NCBI GenBank assembly: GCA_965365445.1 | Contig: CBDUBS010000147.1 | Coordinates: 1 to 9,168 of the forward strand | Length of the DNA stretch: 9,168 bases | DNA from: CBDUBS01 sp965365445 | GTDB lineage: Bacteria > Bacteroidota > Rhodothermia > Rhodothermales > DASSAV01 | Direction of reading: 5' to 3' | Shown: positions 1-5,234 of the stretch, in pieces | How the letters are laid out: the number at the start of each line of letters is the position of its first letter | Numbering within the stretch: the first letter of the stretch is position 1 | Position numbers and translations under genes: made by a program | The notes under the pieces: generated by a model | The model's input: the letters and a program-made list of their open reading frames with translations, nothing else | The model's database searches: none | Told to the model about the DNA's origin: nothing

Positions 1-728
1 GCGACCCGACCTCGGACCTCAACAGCCGTTTCGTGCTCGACGGGCTGACCCTGTACCGAAGTACGAACCGGATTACGGATGCGCTCGATGGGGTAACACT
101 CACTCTGAAAAAAGCGGGAGAAGCCGCTACGGACTTCAACGTTGATTCGGATACGAAGAGCATCACCGGGAAAGTGCGGGCCTTCATCGACCGATACAAC
201 GGGGTACTGAACCACATCGAAAAGAAGTCGGCCATCGACGTGAATGCCGGCACCCGGGGCGACTTCGTCGGCGACAGCACGTTCCGGACCCTGCGGTTCG
301 AGATGCGAAACATCGTAGCGGGAGCGGTGGCCGGCCAGCCCGCCGACGGCCCCCGGTACCTGTCGCAACTGGGCATCAGCACGAAAAAGGACGGCACCCT
401 CGAATTGCAGGACGAACAGAAACTGCTGGAGGCCGTAGGGCGCAACGCCGGGGCCGTGGAGGGCCTCTTCTCGGGGGCGCAGGGGGTGGCCACGCGCCTG
501 TTCAACCTGGTGGATTCGTTCGTCAAGACGGACGGCCTCATGGAGCAGCGCACCACCATCATCGAGGACCGCATCAAGCGTTTCGAGGGCCGCATCAAAA
601 CGATGGACGAGAAGCTGGCCCGGCGGGAAGACCAGCTCCGCAAGCAGTTCGCCCAGTTCCAGCAAGCGGTATCGGTTTTGCAGGGGCAGCAGCAGTACTT
701 CAGCTCGATGCTGTACGGATATTATTAG
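1..728 (+). CDS. fliD: Flagellar filament cap protein FliD, C-terminal part (5' end outside window)
   Basis: FliD (HAP2) caps the growing filament and promotes folding of exported flagellin outside the cell. The reading frame is open to the left edge of the window. The first visible codons, from position 3, read DPTSDLNSRF, so the GTG at 33 is an internal valine and not a start. About 241 residues are visible. They show the FliD_C pattern: a segment with NRITDALDGVTLTL, then FIDRYNGVLNHI, then GDSTFRTLRFEMRNI, then LGISTKKDGTLELQ. A long charged helix follows, and the tail QQQYFSSMLYGYY is typical of the C-terminal coiled coil that forms the cap's leg-like domain. It is followed by a FliT-like chaperone gene, which supports the call. 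fliS, often found next to fliD, is not in this window. Confidence 0.93.
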   Translation, partial: DPTSDLNSRFVLDGLTLYRSTNRITDALDGVTLTLKKAGEAATDFNVDSDTKSITGKVRAFIDRYNGVLNHIEKKSAIDVNAGTRGDFVGDSTFRTLRFEMRNIVAGAVAGQPADGPRYLSQLGISTKKDGTLELQDEQKLLEAVGRNAGAVEGLFSGAQGVATRLFNLVDSFVKTDGLMEQRTTIIEDRIKRFEGRIKTMDEKLARREDQLRKQFAQFQQAVSVLQGQQQYFSSMLYGYY

Positions 729-747
729 GATAAACGTTGATACGATA

Positions 748-763
748 TCGGCCGGGAGGCCGA
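748..763 (+). other. Small hairpin with GNRA-type loop after fliD
   Basis: TCGGCC and GGCCGA form a perfect 6-bp stem around the four-base loop GGGA, which fits the GNRA tetraloop pattern. It begins 19 nt after the fliD stop. No T-run follows, so it is not a textbook intrinsic terminator. It could stabilise the fliD mRNA 3' end or be a chance palindrome in GC-rich DNA. Confidence 0.4.
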
Positions 764-799
764 CCGACAGAGGCCGTACTTTACCCACCGACCGGATAG

Positions 800-818
800 C
801 GGATCGGCGGCCGATCCG
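800..818 (+). terminator. Perfect 8-bp inverted repeat upstream of the fliT-like gene (hairpin or operator)
   Basis: CGGATCGG and CCGATCCG are perfect inverted copies separated by CGG. The second arm is followed by TTT only, so an intrinsic terminator is possible but weak. A symmetric site of this kind could equally be a binding site for a dimeric regulator. It lies 29 nt upstream of the start codon of the fliT-like gene. The inverted repeat is read directly from the sequence; its function is inferred. Confidence 0.4.
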
Positions 819-847
819 TTTACACGGGATTCCGACGAATACGCCCC

Positions 848-1195
848 ATGAAGGATGCTACACAAACGGCCGAGTTGATCGAGCAGGTGTTCGATCTGGG
901 CGCCCGGATGATAACCGCCCTCGATTCGCGGGACTTCGACCATTTCGGAAAGCTCGTCGAGGAGCGCGGACATAACCTGGAGGCGATCAGGGAACAGGCG
1001 GCGTCCATCCCCGATCCGAGCGGGACAGCGGCGCGATGGGCGGCTCAGGAAGCCGGCCTGATTCGGGCCGTAGCCGAAGCGCAGCGTCATATGGAAGACC
1101 AGATCCGCCACGTAGAGCGGCTGAAAGAAGCCGAAAAAAGCTACGCGGGCAACCCGGTACGGGAAGGGATGTTACACGCCGGGCTCCAGGGGTAA
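848..1195 (+). CDS. FliT-like flagellar export chaperone (candidate FliD chaperone)
   Basis: This 115-residue protein is small, soluble and mostly helical, with no signal peptide or membrane segment. Its length is close to that of FliT (about 120 residues). The pattern of a first helix (residues 5-25), a second with LDSRDFDHFGKLVEERGHNL (25-44), a long charged helix (60-96) and an ending KSYAGN (97-102) resembles FliT/FlgN-class chaperones. Those proteins bind export substrates as helical bundles and often end in a similar 'aY' segment. FliT binds FliD in the cytoplasm and delivers it to the export gate, so its place straight after fliD fits. The identity rests on context, size and helical pattern, not on a diagnostic motif, and FlgN or FliS-like function cannot be excluded. 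There is no Shine-Dalgarno sequence; the ATG follows CCCC. Confidence 0.6.
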   Translation: MKDATQTAELIEQVFDLGARMITALDSRDFDHFGKLVEERGHNLEAIREQAASIPDPSGTAARWAAQEAGLIRAVAEAQRHMEDQIRHVERLKEAEKSYAGNPVREGMLHAGLQG

Positions 1196-1200
1196 GACGC

Positions 1201-1233
1201 TCGGAAAAAATGAACAATTCTTTTTATTTCCGA
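1201..1233 (+). terminator. AT-rich inverted repeat after the fliT-like gene, possible weak terminator
   Basis: TCGGAAA (1201-1207) and TTTCCGA (1227-1233) are perfect inverted copies. The region between them is A-rich on the left and T-rich on the right, with GAA-CAA-TTC at the centre, so the pairing can be partly extended with mismatches. It starts 5 nt after the stop codon. It could end the fliD-fliT transcript before the candidate flgM promoter. The stem is short, so confidence is low. Confidence 0.3.
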
Positions 1234-1234
1234 T

Positions 1235-1261
1235 TTAAGGAAAGCCCCCCGTTGGCGATAA
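1235..1261 (+). promoter_or_regulatory. Candidate sigma-28 (FliA-type) promoter of flgM
   Basis: GGCGATAA at 1254-1261 matches 7 of 8 bases of the FliA -10 consensus GCCGATAA. Upstream lies TTAAGG at 1235-1240. TTAA gives the standard 15-nt spacer and TAAG gives 14 nt, each one mismatch from the TAAA core of the -35. The start codon of the flgM-like gene is 42 nt downstream of the -10. In enterobacteria flgM has a sigma-28 promoter of its own, so the location makes biological sense. The match was found by eye and the -35 is imperfect. Confidence 0.42.
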
Positions 1262-1290
1262 CGGTCCTGCACTCACTCTCCCTGTCCCTA

Positions 1291-1296
1291 TAGGAG
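1291..1296 (+). promoter_or_regulatory. Ribosome binding site of the flgM-like gene
   Basis: TAGGAG lies 7 nt upstream of the ATG at 1304 and is a good Shine-Dalgarno match. Most other genes in the window lack one. It supports this ATG as the start and suggests that the gene is translated independently from its own leader. Confidence 0.6.
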
Positions 1297-1303
1297 CTCA
1301 GCG

Positions 1304-1690
1304 ATGAACATCCGAGACCTAAACAACAGCGCAAACCGGCCGGATCGATCGCGAAACAATGCGGTCAACGGCGCCGAGAAGTTGCAGACCGGGCGTATCG
1401 CTCAGGGTGGTTCCGAAATGCAGAACCAGCCCGCCAAGGACCTCGTCGAACTTTCCGACAAGGCCCGGGCGGCGCTTGCGGAGGGTCGGCTGAACCAGTT
1501 CGTGGAAGCGGAACTGGCCAGAAAGGAACTACTCGGTATACCTCCGCTCAGCGAGGAACGAGCCGCCGACATTCTGAAGCGCGTATCCGAAGGCTATTTC
1601 AGCCAGCCCGATCTGATCGCCAAGATGGCCGAGCAGACTGCCGACATGTTGTTCGGCGCCGCTCCGAGCCGGCCGGCCGAGCCCAAGTGA
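1304..1690 (+). CDS. flgM: FlgM-like anti-sigma-28 factor
   Basis: FlgM binds the flagellar sigma factor FliA (sigma-28) in the cytoplasm and is exported once the hook is complete, which frees FliA for late genes. This 128-residue protein begins MNIRDLNN, followed by a polar, probably disordered stretch (8-45). It then has DLVELSDKAR (46-55), the usual 'v.lSd.Ar' element of FlgM. The C-terminal block runs from LSEERAADILKRVSEGYFSQ (82-101) into LIAKMAEQTADML (104-116), matching the FlgM pattern of a helix, a 'G.Y' turn and a final helix. It is longer than common FlgM proteins (about 90-100 residues), with extra sequence between the two conserved blocks and a Pro-rich tail. It has its own Shine-Dalgarno sequence and a candidate sigma-28 promoter. 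The family call is moderate because FlgM proteins are short and diverge quickly. Confidence 0.65.
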   Translation: MNIRDLNNSANRPDRSRNNAVNGAEKLQTGRIAQGGSEMQNQPAKDLVELSDKARAALAEGRLNQFVEAELARKELLGIPPLSEERAADILKRVSEGYFSQPDLIAKMAEQTADMLFGAAPSRPAEPK

Positions 1691-1703
1691 CCTGAGGCCA
1701 TCC

Positions 1704-1751
1704 CCCGCGCCCCGCAGAAACGGAATTTGTCGTGTTGCGGAGGGGCGCGGG
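1704..1751 (+). terminator. Strong GC-rich hairpin just after flgM
   Basis: CCCGCGCCCC (1704-1713) and GGGGCGCGGG (1742-1751) are perfect 10-bp inverted copies. The stem continues with GCA (1714-1716) pairing TGC (1736-1738) across a 3-nt bulge GGA, leaving a loop of 19 nt. It starts 13 nt after the flgM stop. No T-run follows, so it may act as a factor-dependent pause, an mRNA 3' stabiliser, or a terminator of the type without a U-tract. Confidence 0.5.
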
Positions 1752-1787
1752 AATCCCGGGCCGCGCACCGGGCTCCGCACAGGAAAA

Positions 1788-1830
1788 CCGGCAATTTCTT
1801 CTCGCTCGCCGGGGGCACCTTTTTCCTTTT
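1788..1830 (+). terminator. Possible stem followed by T-rich stretch
   Basis: CCGGC (1788-1792) can pair with GCCGG (1808-1812), followed after GGGCACC by TTTTTCCTTTT (1820-1830). An alternative pairing joins CCGGCAA (1788-1794) with TTGCCGG (1829-1835). The short stem and the offset T-run make this a weak intrinsic terminator candidate. Together with the preceding hairpin it suggests a stop before the flgB operon. Confidence 0.25.
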
Positions 1831-1957
1831 GCCGGACCTCCCTCCTCCCCTTCTGCCGTAGCCGTCCGGTGGGTAACCGTATTCTCTTTCGGGCTTAACC
1901 CCTTCTACGGGTTCGCTGCCCATCGAATACAGGCCGATCCCTTTCCGACAGATACCG

Positions 1958-1973
1958 TGGCACGGCTGTTGTT
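1958..1973 (+). promoter_or_regulatory. Candidate sigma-54 (RpoN) -24/-12 promoter of the flgB operon
   Basis: TGGCAC (1958-1963), a 5-nt spacer GGCTG, and TTGTT (1969-1973) match the sigma-54 consensus TGGCAC-N5-TTGCA with exact spacing. The -24 element is 6 of 6, and the base after it is the preferred G. The -12 element has TTG followed by T, so the usual GC is GT here. Transcription would start near 1984, giving a leader of about 35 nt that contains the flgB ribosome binding site. Sigma-54 drives hook and basal body genes in several flagellated bacteria. The site is inferred from the motif and its position only. Confidence 0.6.
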
Positions 1974-2007
1974 CATGACCTTTTTCGCACGACGAACCGG
2001 CACCGAA

Positions 2008-2013
2008 AAAGGA
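2008..2013 (+). promoter_or_regulatory. Ribosome binding site of flgB
   Basis: AAAGGA lies 5 nt before the ATG at 2019. It is one of only two clear Shine-Dalgarno-like sites in the window. The other precedes flgM, so both clear sites sit behind candidate promoters. Confidence 0.5.
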
Positions 2014-2018
2014 AACCC

Positions 2019-2357
2019 ATGGACAGCCCCAAACTACGCCTTCTGAACAACGCGCTTCAGGCCTACACGTGGCGGAGCCAGGCGGCCGCGGCCAACCTGA
2101 GCAATCTCGACACCCCCGGTTACGAACGCGTATCGGTATCGTTCGAGGAGCAGCTTCAGAACGCCTGGCACGAGACGCCTTCGCTGCGCCGACTGGACGA
2201 CGTAACGCCCGAGATGGAAACCGGCGATGCACCCCCGCAACTCGAGGATGAGATGATGGAACTGGCCGATACGCAGATGCGGGCCCAGTTTGCCACACGC
2301 GCCGTTCGGGACCACTTCGATCTGCTACGGACCAGCGTTACCGGGCGCATTTCCTGA
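2019..2357 (+). CDS. flgB: Flagellar proximal rod protein FlgB
   Basis: FlgB is a proximal rod subunit in the periplasmic drive shaft, exported by the flagellar type III system and placed next to FliE and FlgC. The 112-residue product has the N-terminal rod/hook signature ANLSNLDTPGYE (residues 25-36), which corresponds to the family pattern 'AN.aN..TPGYk'. Its C-terminal helix, QLEDEMMELADTQMRAQF (74-91) followed by the DHFDLLRTSVTGRIS end, matches FlgB. It is shorter than many FlgB proteins (about 130 residues), the reduction being in the variable middle. As expected for an axial protein, it has no Sec signal peptide. It is the first gene after the candidate sigma-54 promoter and lies 26 nt before flgC. 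Confidence 0.92.
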   Translation: MDSPKLRLLNNALQAYTWRSQAAAANLSNLDTPGYERVSVSFEEQLQNAWHETPSLRRLDDVTPEMETGDAPPQLEDEMMELADTQMRAQFATRAVRDHFDLLRTSVTGRIS

Positions 2358-2383
2358 TCGTAACCCTTTTCGAGACGGCAACC

Positions 2384-2881
2384 ATGTTACTTCCCGATCG
2401 CATTTTCAGCACGTTTCGGACCGCGGCTCGCGGCATGGAAGCGCAGCGGCTCGCCATGAGCGCTTCGGCCGAAAACATTGCCAACGCCACCACCAGCCGC
2501 ACCGAGGACGGTACGCCGTACGCCCTGAAGCGCGTCGTACAGACGCCTCCCGCCGGAGCGAAACGCTTCAGCGACTCGCTGCAACAAGCCGAGAGCGTAC
2601 TCGATACGCGCGACGCCCGGCATCTGGATGGGCCGGCCCTGCGGCGGCTCGGCGGCGGTGCGGTTGACGGCCCTCAGTCCGAGATCGTGGAGGAGATGAA
2701 AGAACGGCTGGAGTTCGATCCGTCGCATCCCCATGCCGATGCCGAAGGGTACGTGCATTACCCGGACATCAACGTAGTGGAAGAAATGGGCCGGATGATC
2801 TCGGCCAACCGGATTTACGAAGCCAACCTTTCGGCGGTCCAGTCGGCCAAAGAAATCATCAAGCGCACCCTCGAGATGTAG
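2384..2881 (+). CDS. flgC: Flagellar proximal rod protein FlgC
   Basis: FlgC is a proximal rod subunit that polymerises with FlgB, FlgF and FlgG. This 165-residue protein shows the N-terminal helix GMEAQRLAMSASAENIANAT (residues 17-36) with the NIANATTSRT rod motif, then a variable domain (50-110). The C-terminal block contains HPHADAEGYVHYPDINVVEE (115-134) and ANRIYEANLSAVQSAKEI (141-158), both hallmarks of FlgC. It is a little longer than usual (about 135-150), with the extra residues in the variable domain (about 60-105). The ATG at 2384 is chosen because it leaves the expected short lead before the first helix. There is no Shine-Dalgarno sequence, and translation may be coupled to flgB 26 nt upstream. 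Confidence 0.95.
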   Translation: MLLPDRIFSTFRTAARGMEAQRLAMSASAENIANATTSRTEDGTPYALKRVVQTPPAGAKRFSDSLQQAESVLDTRDARHLDGPALRRLGGGAVDGPQSEIVEEMKERLEFDPSHPHADAEGYVHYPDINVVEEMGRMISANRIYEANLSAVQSAKEIIKRTLEM

Positions 2882-2911
2882 GCCTCAGCCTACGGTTAAC
2901 CTTTGCCTACC

Positions 2912-3163
2912 ATGAGCAATACGATCAGTTTTTACCAGCAGCGCAACGTGGAATTCGTGCAGCGGGCCATGGAACCCCGTCAGGCGGCGCCTACGGGGGC
3001 GAATGTCAGCCGGGAGTCGTCGCTTTCGGCCGATGAGCAACGAATGATCCAGCAGTTCTTTCCGTCGTCGCCGGCCATGAGCCTGCGCGTGTACGGCCCC
3101 GACCGCAGCGAACGGGCCGTACAGCCGGCCGCCGTGGGCGGTCGCCTGGATATCCGCGGGTAA
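2912..3163 (+). CDS. Unidentified 83-residue protein between flgC and fliE
   Basis: I do not recognise a named family. The frame could begin at a TTG (2903), but the ATG at 2912 has the same ACC context as flgC and is preferred. The protein is hydrophilic, with no signal peptide or membrane segment. It has three parts: a polar helix-prone start (residues 5-20), a Pro/Ser-rich linker (21-38), and a compact segment SADEQRMIQQFFPSSPAMSL (39-58) leading into RVYG (59-62). The C-terminus ends GGRLDIRG. The block 'E..MI..FFP' followed by 'L.VYG' looks like a constrained short motif and not random translation. The ORF fits neatly in the operon, 30 nt after flgC and 23 nt before fliE, so it is probably expressed with the rod and MS-ring genes. 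A small regulator, a chaperone or an assembly factor are all possible. A non-coding stretch is less likely given the spacing. Confidence 0.7.
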   Translation: MSNTISFYQQRNVEFVQRAMEPRQAAPTGANVSRESSLSADEQRMIQQFFPSSPAMSLRVYGPDRSERAVQPAAVGGRLDIRG

Positions 3164-3186
3164 CGAACAGCCAGACCGCCACCACG

Positions 3187-3507
3187 ATGAACGCGATACA
3201 AATCCAGCAACTCCGGGGAGCGTGGACGAACGCCACCGACGATCCGAAGGCGCTCCCGCAGCCCCGGTACGGCGACGAAGCCGGCGGCCCCAGTTTTTCC
3301 GACACCTTGAAGGATGCCGTGGGCAGCGTGAACGAGGCGCAGCAGAAGGCGGACGGACATTTGGAAGCGTTCGTGGCCGGGCGGCAGGAAAACCTGCATG
3401 AAGTGATGATCGCCATGAACGAAGCCAGGGTGCAGTTTCAACTCATGACGGAAGTGCGCAACAAGATCCTCGATACCTATCAGGAACTGATGCGGATGCA
3501 GGTATAA
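3187..3507 (+). CDS. fliE: Flagellar hook-basal body protein FliE
   Basis: FliE forms the adaptor between the FliF MS ring and the proximal rod, and is one of the first substrates of the export gate. The 106-residue product has normal length. The conserved C-terminal half is clear: SFSDTLKDAVGSVNEAQQ (residues 36-53), NLHEVMIAMNEA (69-80), and VRNKILDTYQELMRMQV (90-106), the last being the classic FliE ending. The N-terminal 30 residues are variable, as in the family. Its position directly before fliF is the usual flgBC-fliEFG order. It has no clear Shine-Dalgarno sequence. Confidence 0.96.
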   Translation: MNAIQIQQLRGAWTNATDDPKALPQPRYGDEAGGPSFSDTLKDAVGSVNEAQQKADGHLEAFVAGRQENLHEVMIAMNEARVQFQLMTEVRNKILDTYQELMRMQV

Positions 3508-3552
3508 CGGAATTTCGCAGCCAATTGATACCCGTCCTCTCCGACGGATCCC

Positions 3553-5172
3553 ATGCAGCCTTATTTCAAGAACCTTTCCGATTTCTTCCAGCGGCTGACG
3601 GTATCGCAAAAGATCTCGCTGGTGGTCGTGCTGGCGGGAACCGCCGCGGCGCTCGTCGGGATTGCCTACTGGGCCAACCGCCCGGATTACGCCCTGTTGT
3701 TCGGTAAGCTGAGCGCAACCGATGCATCCCGGGTAGTCGAGGCGCTGAAAGAGCAGAACATCCGGTACGAACTGAGAGAGAACGGTTCGTCCGTGTTCGT
3801 ACCTCGTGAAAACGTGTACGAACTACGGCTCAGTATGGCGTCGGAGGGGCTGGTTTCGGACGGGCAGATGGGTTACGAGTTGTTCGACCAGAACAACCTG
3901 GGCATGACCGATTTTATGCAGAAGGTCAACCTCCGCAGGGCGCTGGAGGGCGAGCTGGCGAAAACGATTACCAACATACGCCAGGTGGAGCAGTGCCGGG
4001 TGCATCTGGTGTCGCCCGAGCGCAGTCCGTTCAAGGAAAGCCAGGCCCGCCCAAGCGCCTCGGTGGTGCTTCAGCTATCCGGTGGGACGACCCTGGCGGC
4101 GTCGCAGATCGAAGGCATCACGGCGCTCGTGAGCGGGGCCGTGGAGGGGCTTTCGCCGGCCGAGGTCACCATTCTGGACACGCGGGGCAATTTGCTCTCC
4201 AACCCGGATGCAGGCAACCCCGACCTGGCCATGTCCTCGACGCAGCTACGCGCCCAACGCGAGATCGAGACCCATCTGACGGAAAACGGCCAGACGATGC
4301 TCAACAAGGTGCTGGGGCCGGGCAACTCGATCGTTCGGGTGGTTGCATCGCTCGATTTCAGCAAGACCGTATCGGAGCGCGAGATCATCGATCCGGAAAG
4401 CGCCACGGTCATCAGCGAGGAAAAGCTCGATGAGGAGCTGGACGGGCAGACATCCAACTCGGCGGTGAAGAATTACGAATTGAGCCGCACCCGTGAGCGG
4501 CTGGAAAAAAGCGTCGGCGACGTCTCTTACCTCACCATATCGGTTATCGTGAACTACAAGCGGGTTCCCCCTCCGGCCGATCAACCCGATGCCACGGCCA
4601 CCGAAGCGCCGCACACCGACGACGAGCTGAAAGAAATCGAAGCGCTCGTCAAGAATGCCGTCGGGTTCAATCCGGAGCGGGGCGACCGGTTCGCCATTCA
4701 CCAGACCCGTTTCGATACGAGCGCCAACGACCAGGCCGTTGCTGAAATGAAGGAGATCGAACAGAAGGAACAAATGAACCTGTACATCCGGTACGGGGCG
4801 ATCCTGGCGTCGGTGCTCCTCGGGTTTTTGCTTCTTCGTTCGCTGATGAAAAAAGGGAAGCACGCCGGTTCGGACCGCGAAGAACTCCCCCCGGCTACGG
4901 CCATGGCCCAGCTTCCCGGGAGGACGGAACAGGCCGGGCTGAACGGGCGCTCGCCCCAGCGAGCGGGTCTGCCGGAGCCCACATCTCCCGAGGAAGAGAT
5001 GGTGCTCATCGATGACGTATACACCAGCAAGCTATCCAACGAGGCGAAAGCCCGCCTGAAGGCCAAGCACCTGATGTACGAAGAATTGAAAAAGCAAGCC
5101 AACGAGCGTCCGGATGAAGCGGCCGATCTGATCCGCTCCTGGCTCGCCGAAGACCTGCTTTCAGCCAACTGA
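3553..5172 (+). CDS. fliF: Flagellar MS-ring protein FliF
   Basis: FliF oligomerises in the inner membrane to form the MS ring, the base for the rotor and the housing for the export gate. The 539-residue product is close to the usual 550. It has a first transmembrane helix at about 21-41, then the YscJ/FliF ring-building domain, opening with RPDYALLFGKLSATDASRVV (43-62) and including GYELFDQNNLGMTDFMQKVN (107-126). The FliF C domain follows, with NYELSRTRERLEKSVGDVSY (307-326) leading into the TISVIVNYKRV strand. A second transmembrane helix lies at about 409-432. The cytoplasmic tail contains a linker and then the FliG-binding segment, ending DEAADLIRSWLAEDLLSAN (521-539), the expected 'lIR.Wl.ed' pattern. 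The loop between the beta-collar strands (about 278-305) is short. fliG follows after 62 nt. Confidence 0.97.
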   Translation: MQPYFKNLSDFFQRLTVSQKISLVVVLAGTAAALVGIAYWANRPDYALLFGKLSATDASRVVEALKEQNIRYELRENGSSVFVPRENVYELRLSMASEGLVSDGQMGYELFDQNNLGMTDFMQKVNLRRALEGELAKTITNIRQVEQCRVHLVSPERSPFKESQARPSASVVLQLSGGTTLAASQIEGITALVSGAVEGLSPAEVTILDTRGNLLSNPDAGNPDLAMSSTQLRAQREIETHLTENGQTMLNKVLGPGNSIVRVVASLDFSKTVSEREIIDPESATVISEEKLDEELDGQTSNSAVKNYELSRTRERLEKSVGDVSYLTISVIVNYKRVPPPADQPDATATEAPHTDDELKEIEALVKNAVGFNPERGDRFAIHQTRFDTSANDQAVAEMKEIEQKEQMNLYIRYGAILASVLLGFLLLRSLMKKGKHAGSDREELPPATAMAQLPGRTEQAGLNGRSPQRAGLPEPTSPEEEMVLIDDVYTSKLSNEAKARLKAKHLMYEELKKQANERPDEAADLIRSWLAEDLLSAN

Positions 5173-5191
5173 CCAGGAGCAATAGAGGGCG

Positions 5192-5233
5192 CGGCGGACA
5201 CGCCGATCCCGATCCGTATAACTGACACGCCGA
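5192..5233 (+). repeat. Hairpin and 10-bp direct repeat between fliF and fliG
   Basis: CGGCG-GACA-CGCCG (5192-5205) forms a perfect 5-bp stem with a 4-nt loop. The sequence GACACGCCGA occurs at 5197-5206 and again at 5224-5233, directly before the fliG ATG. The two copies are 27 nt apart. The function is unknown. It may reflect a local duplication, or an mRNA element at the FliF/FliG junction. Confidence 0.35.
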
Positions 5234-5234
5234 C

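Larger units (their letters stand above)
1691..2018 (+). other. 328-nt intergenic region between flgM and flgB
   Basis: No credible gene lies here. It contains a strong GC-rich hairpin right after flgM, a second stem followed by T-rich sequence, a pyrimidine-rich central part (about 1796-1860), the candidate sigma-54 promoter and the flgB ribosome binding site. The region looks like the border between two transcription units. The stretch upstream of the promoter (about 1830-1950) is where enhancer-binding-protein sites would be expected. I see GGTAACC-like and GGGCTTAACCC-like partial palindromes there (about 1871-1901), but nothing convincing. Confidence 0.6.

Noticed and set aside
33..35. 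GTG as a start codon of fliD
   Set aside because: The frame is open to the left edge with FliD-like sequence, and the visible protein lacks the FliD N-terminal domain, so the gene begins outside the window.
731..758. Possible sigma-28 promoter after fliD (TAAA, 16 nt, GCCGGGAG)
   Set aside because: Only half of the -10 matches (GCCG, then GGAG for ATAA), the spacing is one off, and the -10 lies within the 748-763 hairpin.
725..1111. 128-residue minus-strand frame opposite the fliT-like gene
   Set aside because: It is opposite a plausible small helical gene in operon orientation and itself shows no recognisable pattern.
1732..2046. 104-residue frame in the flgM-flgB gap
   Set aside because: It overlaps the flgB start by 28 nt in another frame and runs through the hairpin arm and the sigma-54 motif. 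The translation shows no protein pattern.
1594..2298. 234-residue minus-strand frame across the flgM-flgB gap
   Set aside because: It covers the ends of two real genes and the regulatory gap, and the product is low-complexity (R, G, P, S, A). No start context or domain supports it.
2894..2901. GGTTAACC palindrome between flgC and the small ORF
   Set aside because: An 8-bp palindrome is expected by chance several times in DNA of this length when all positions are considered, and no second element supports a function.
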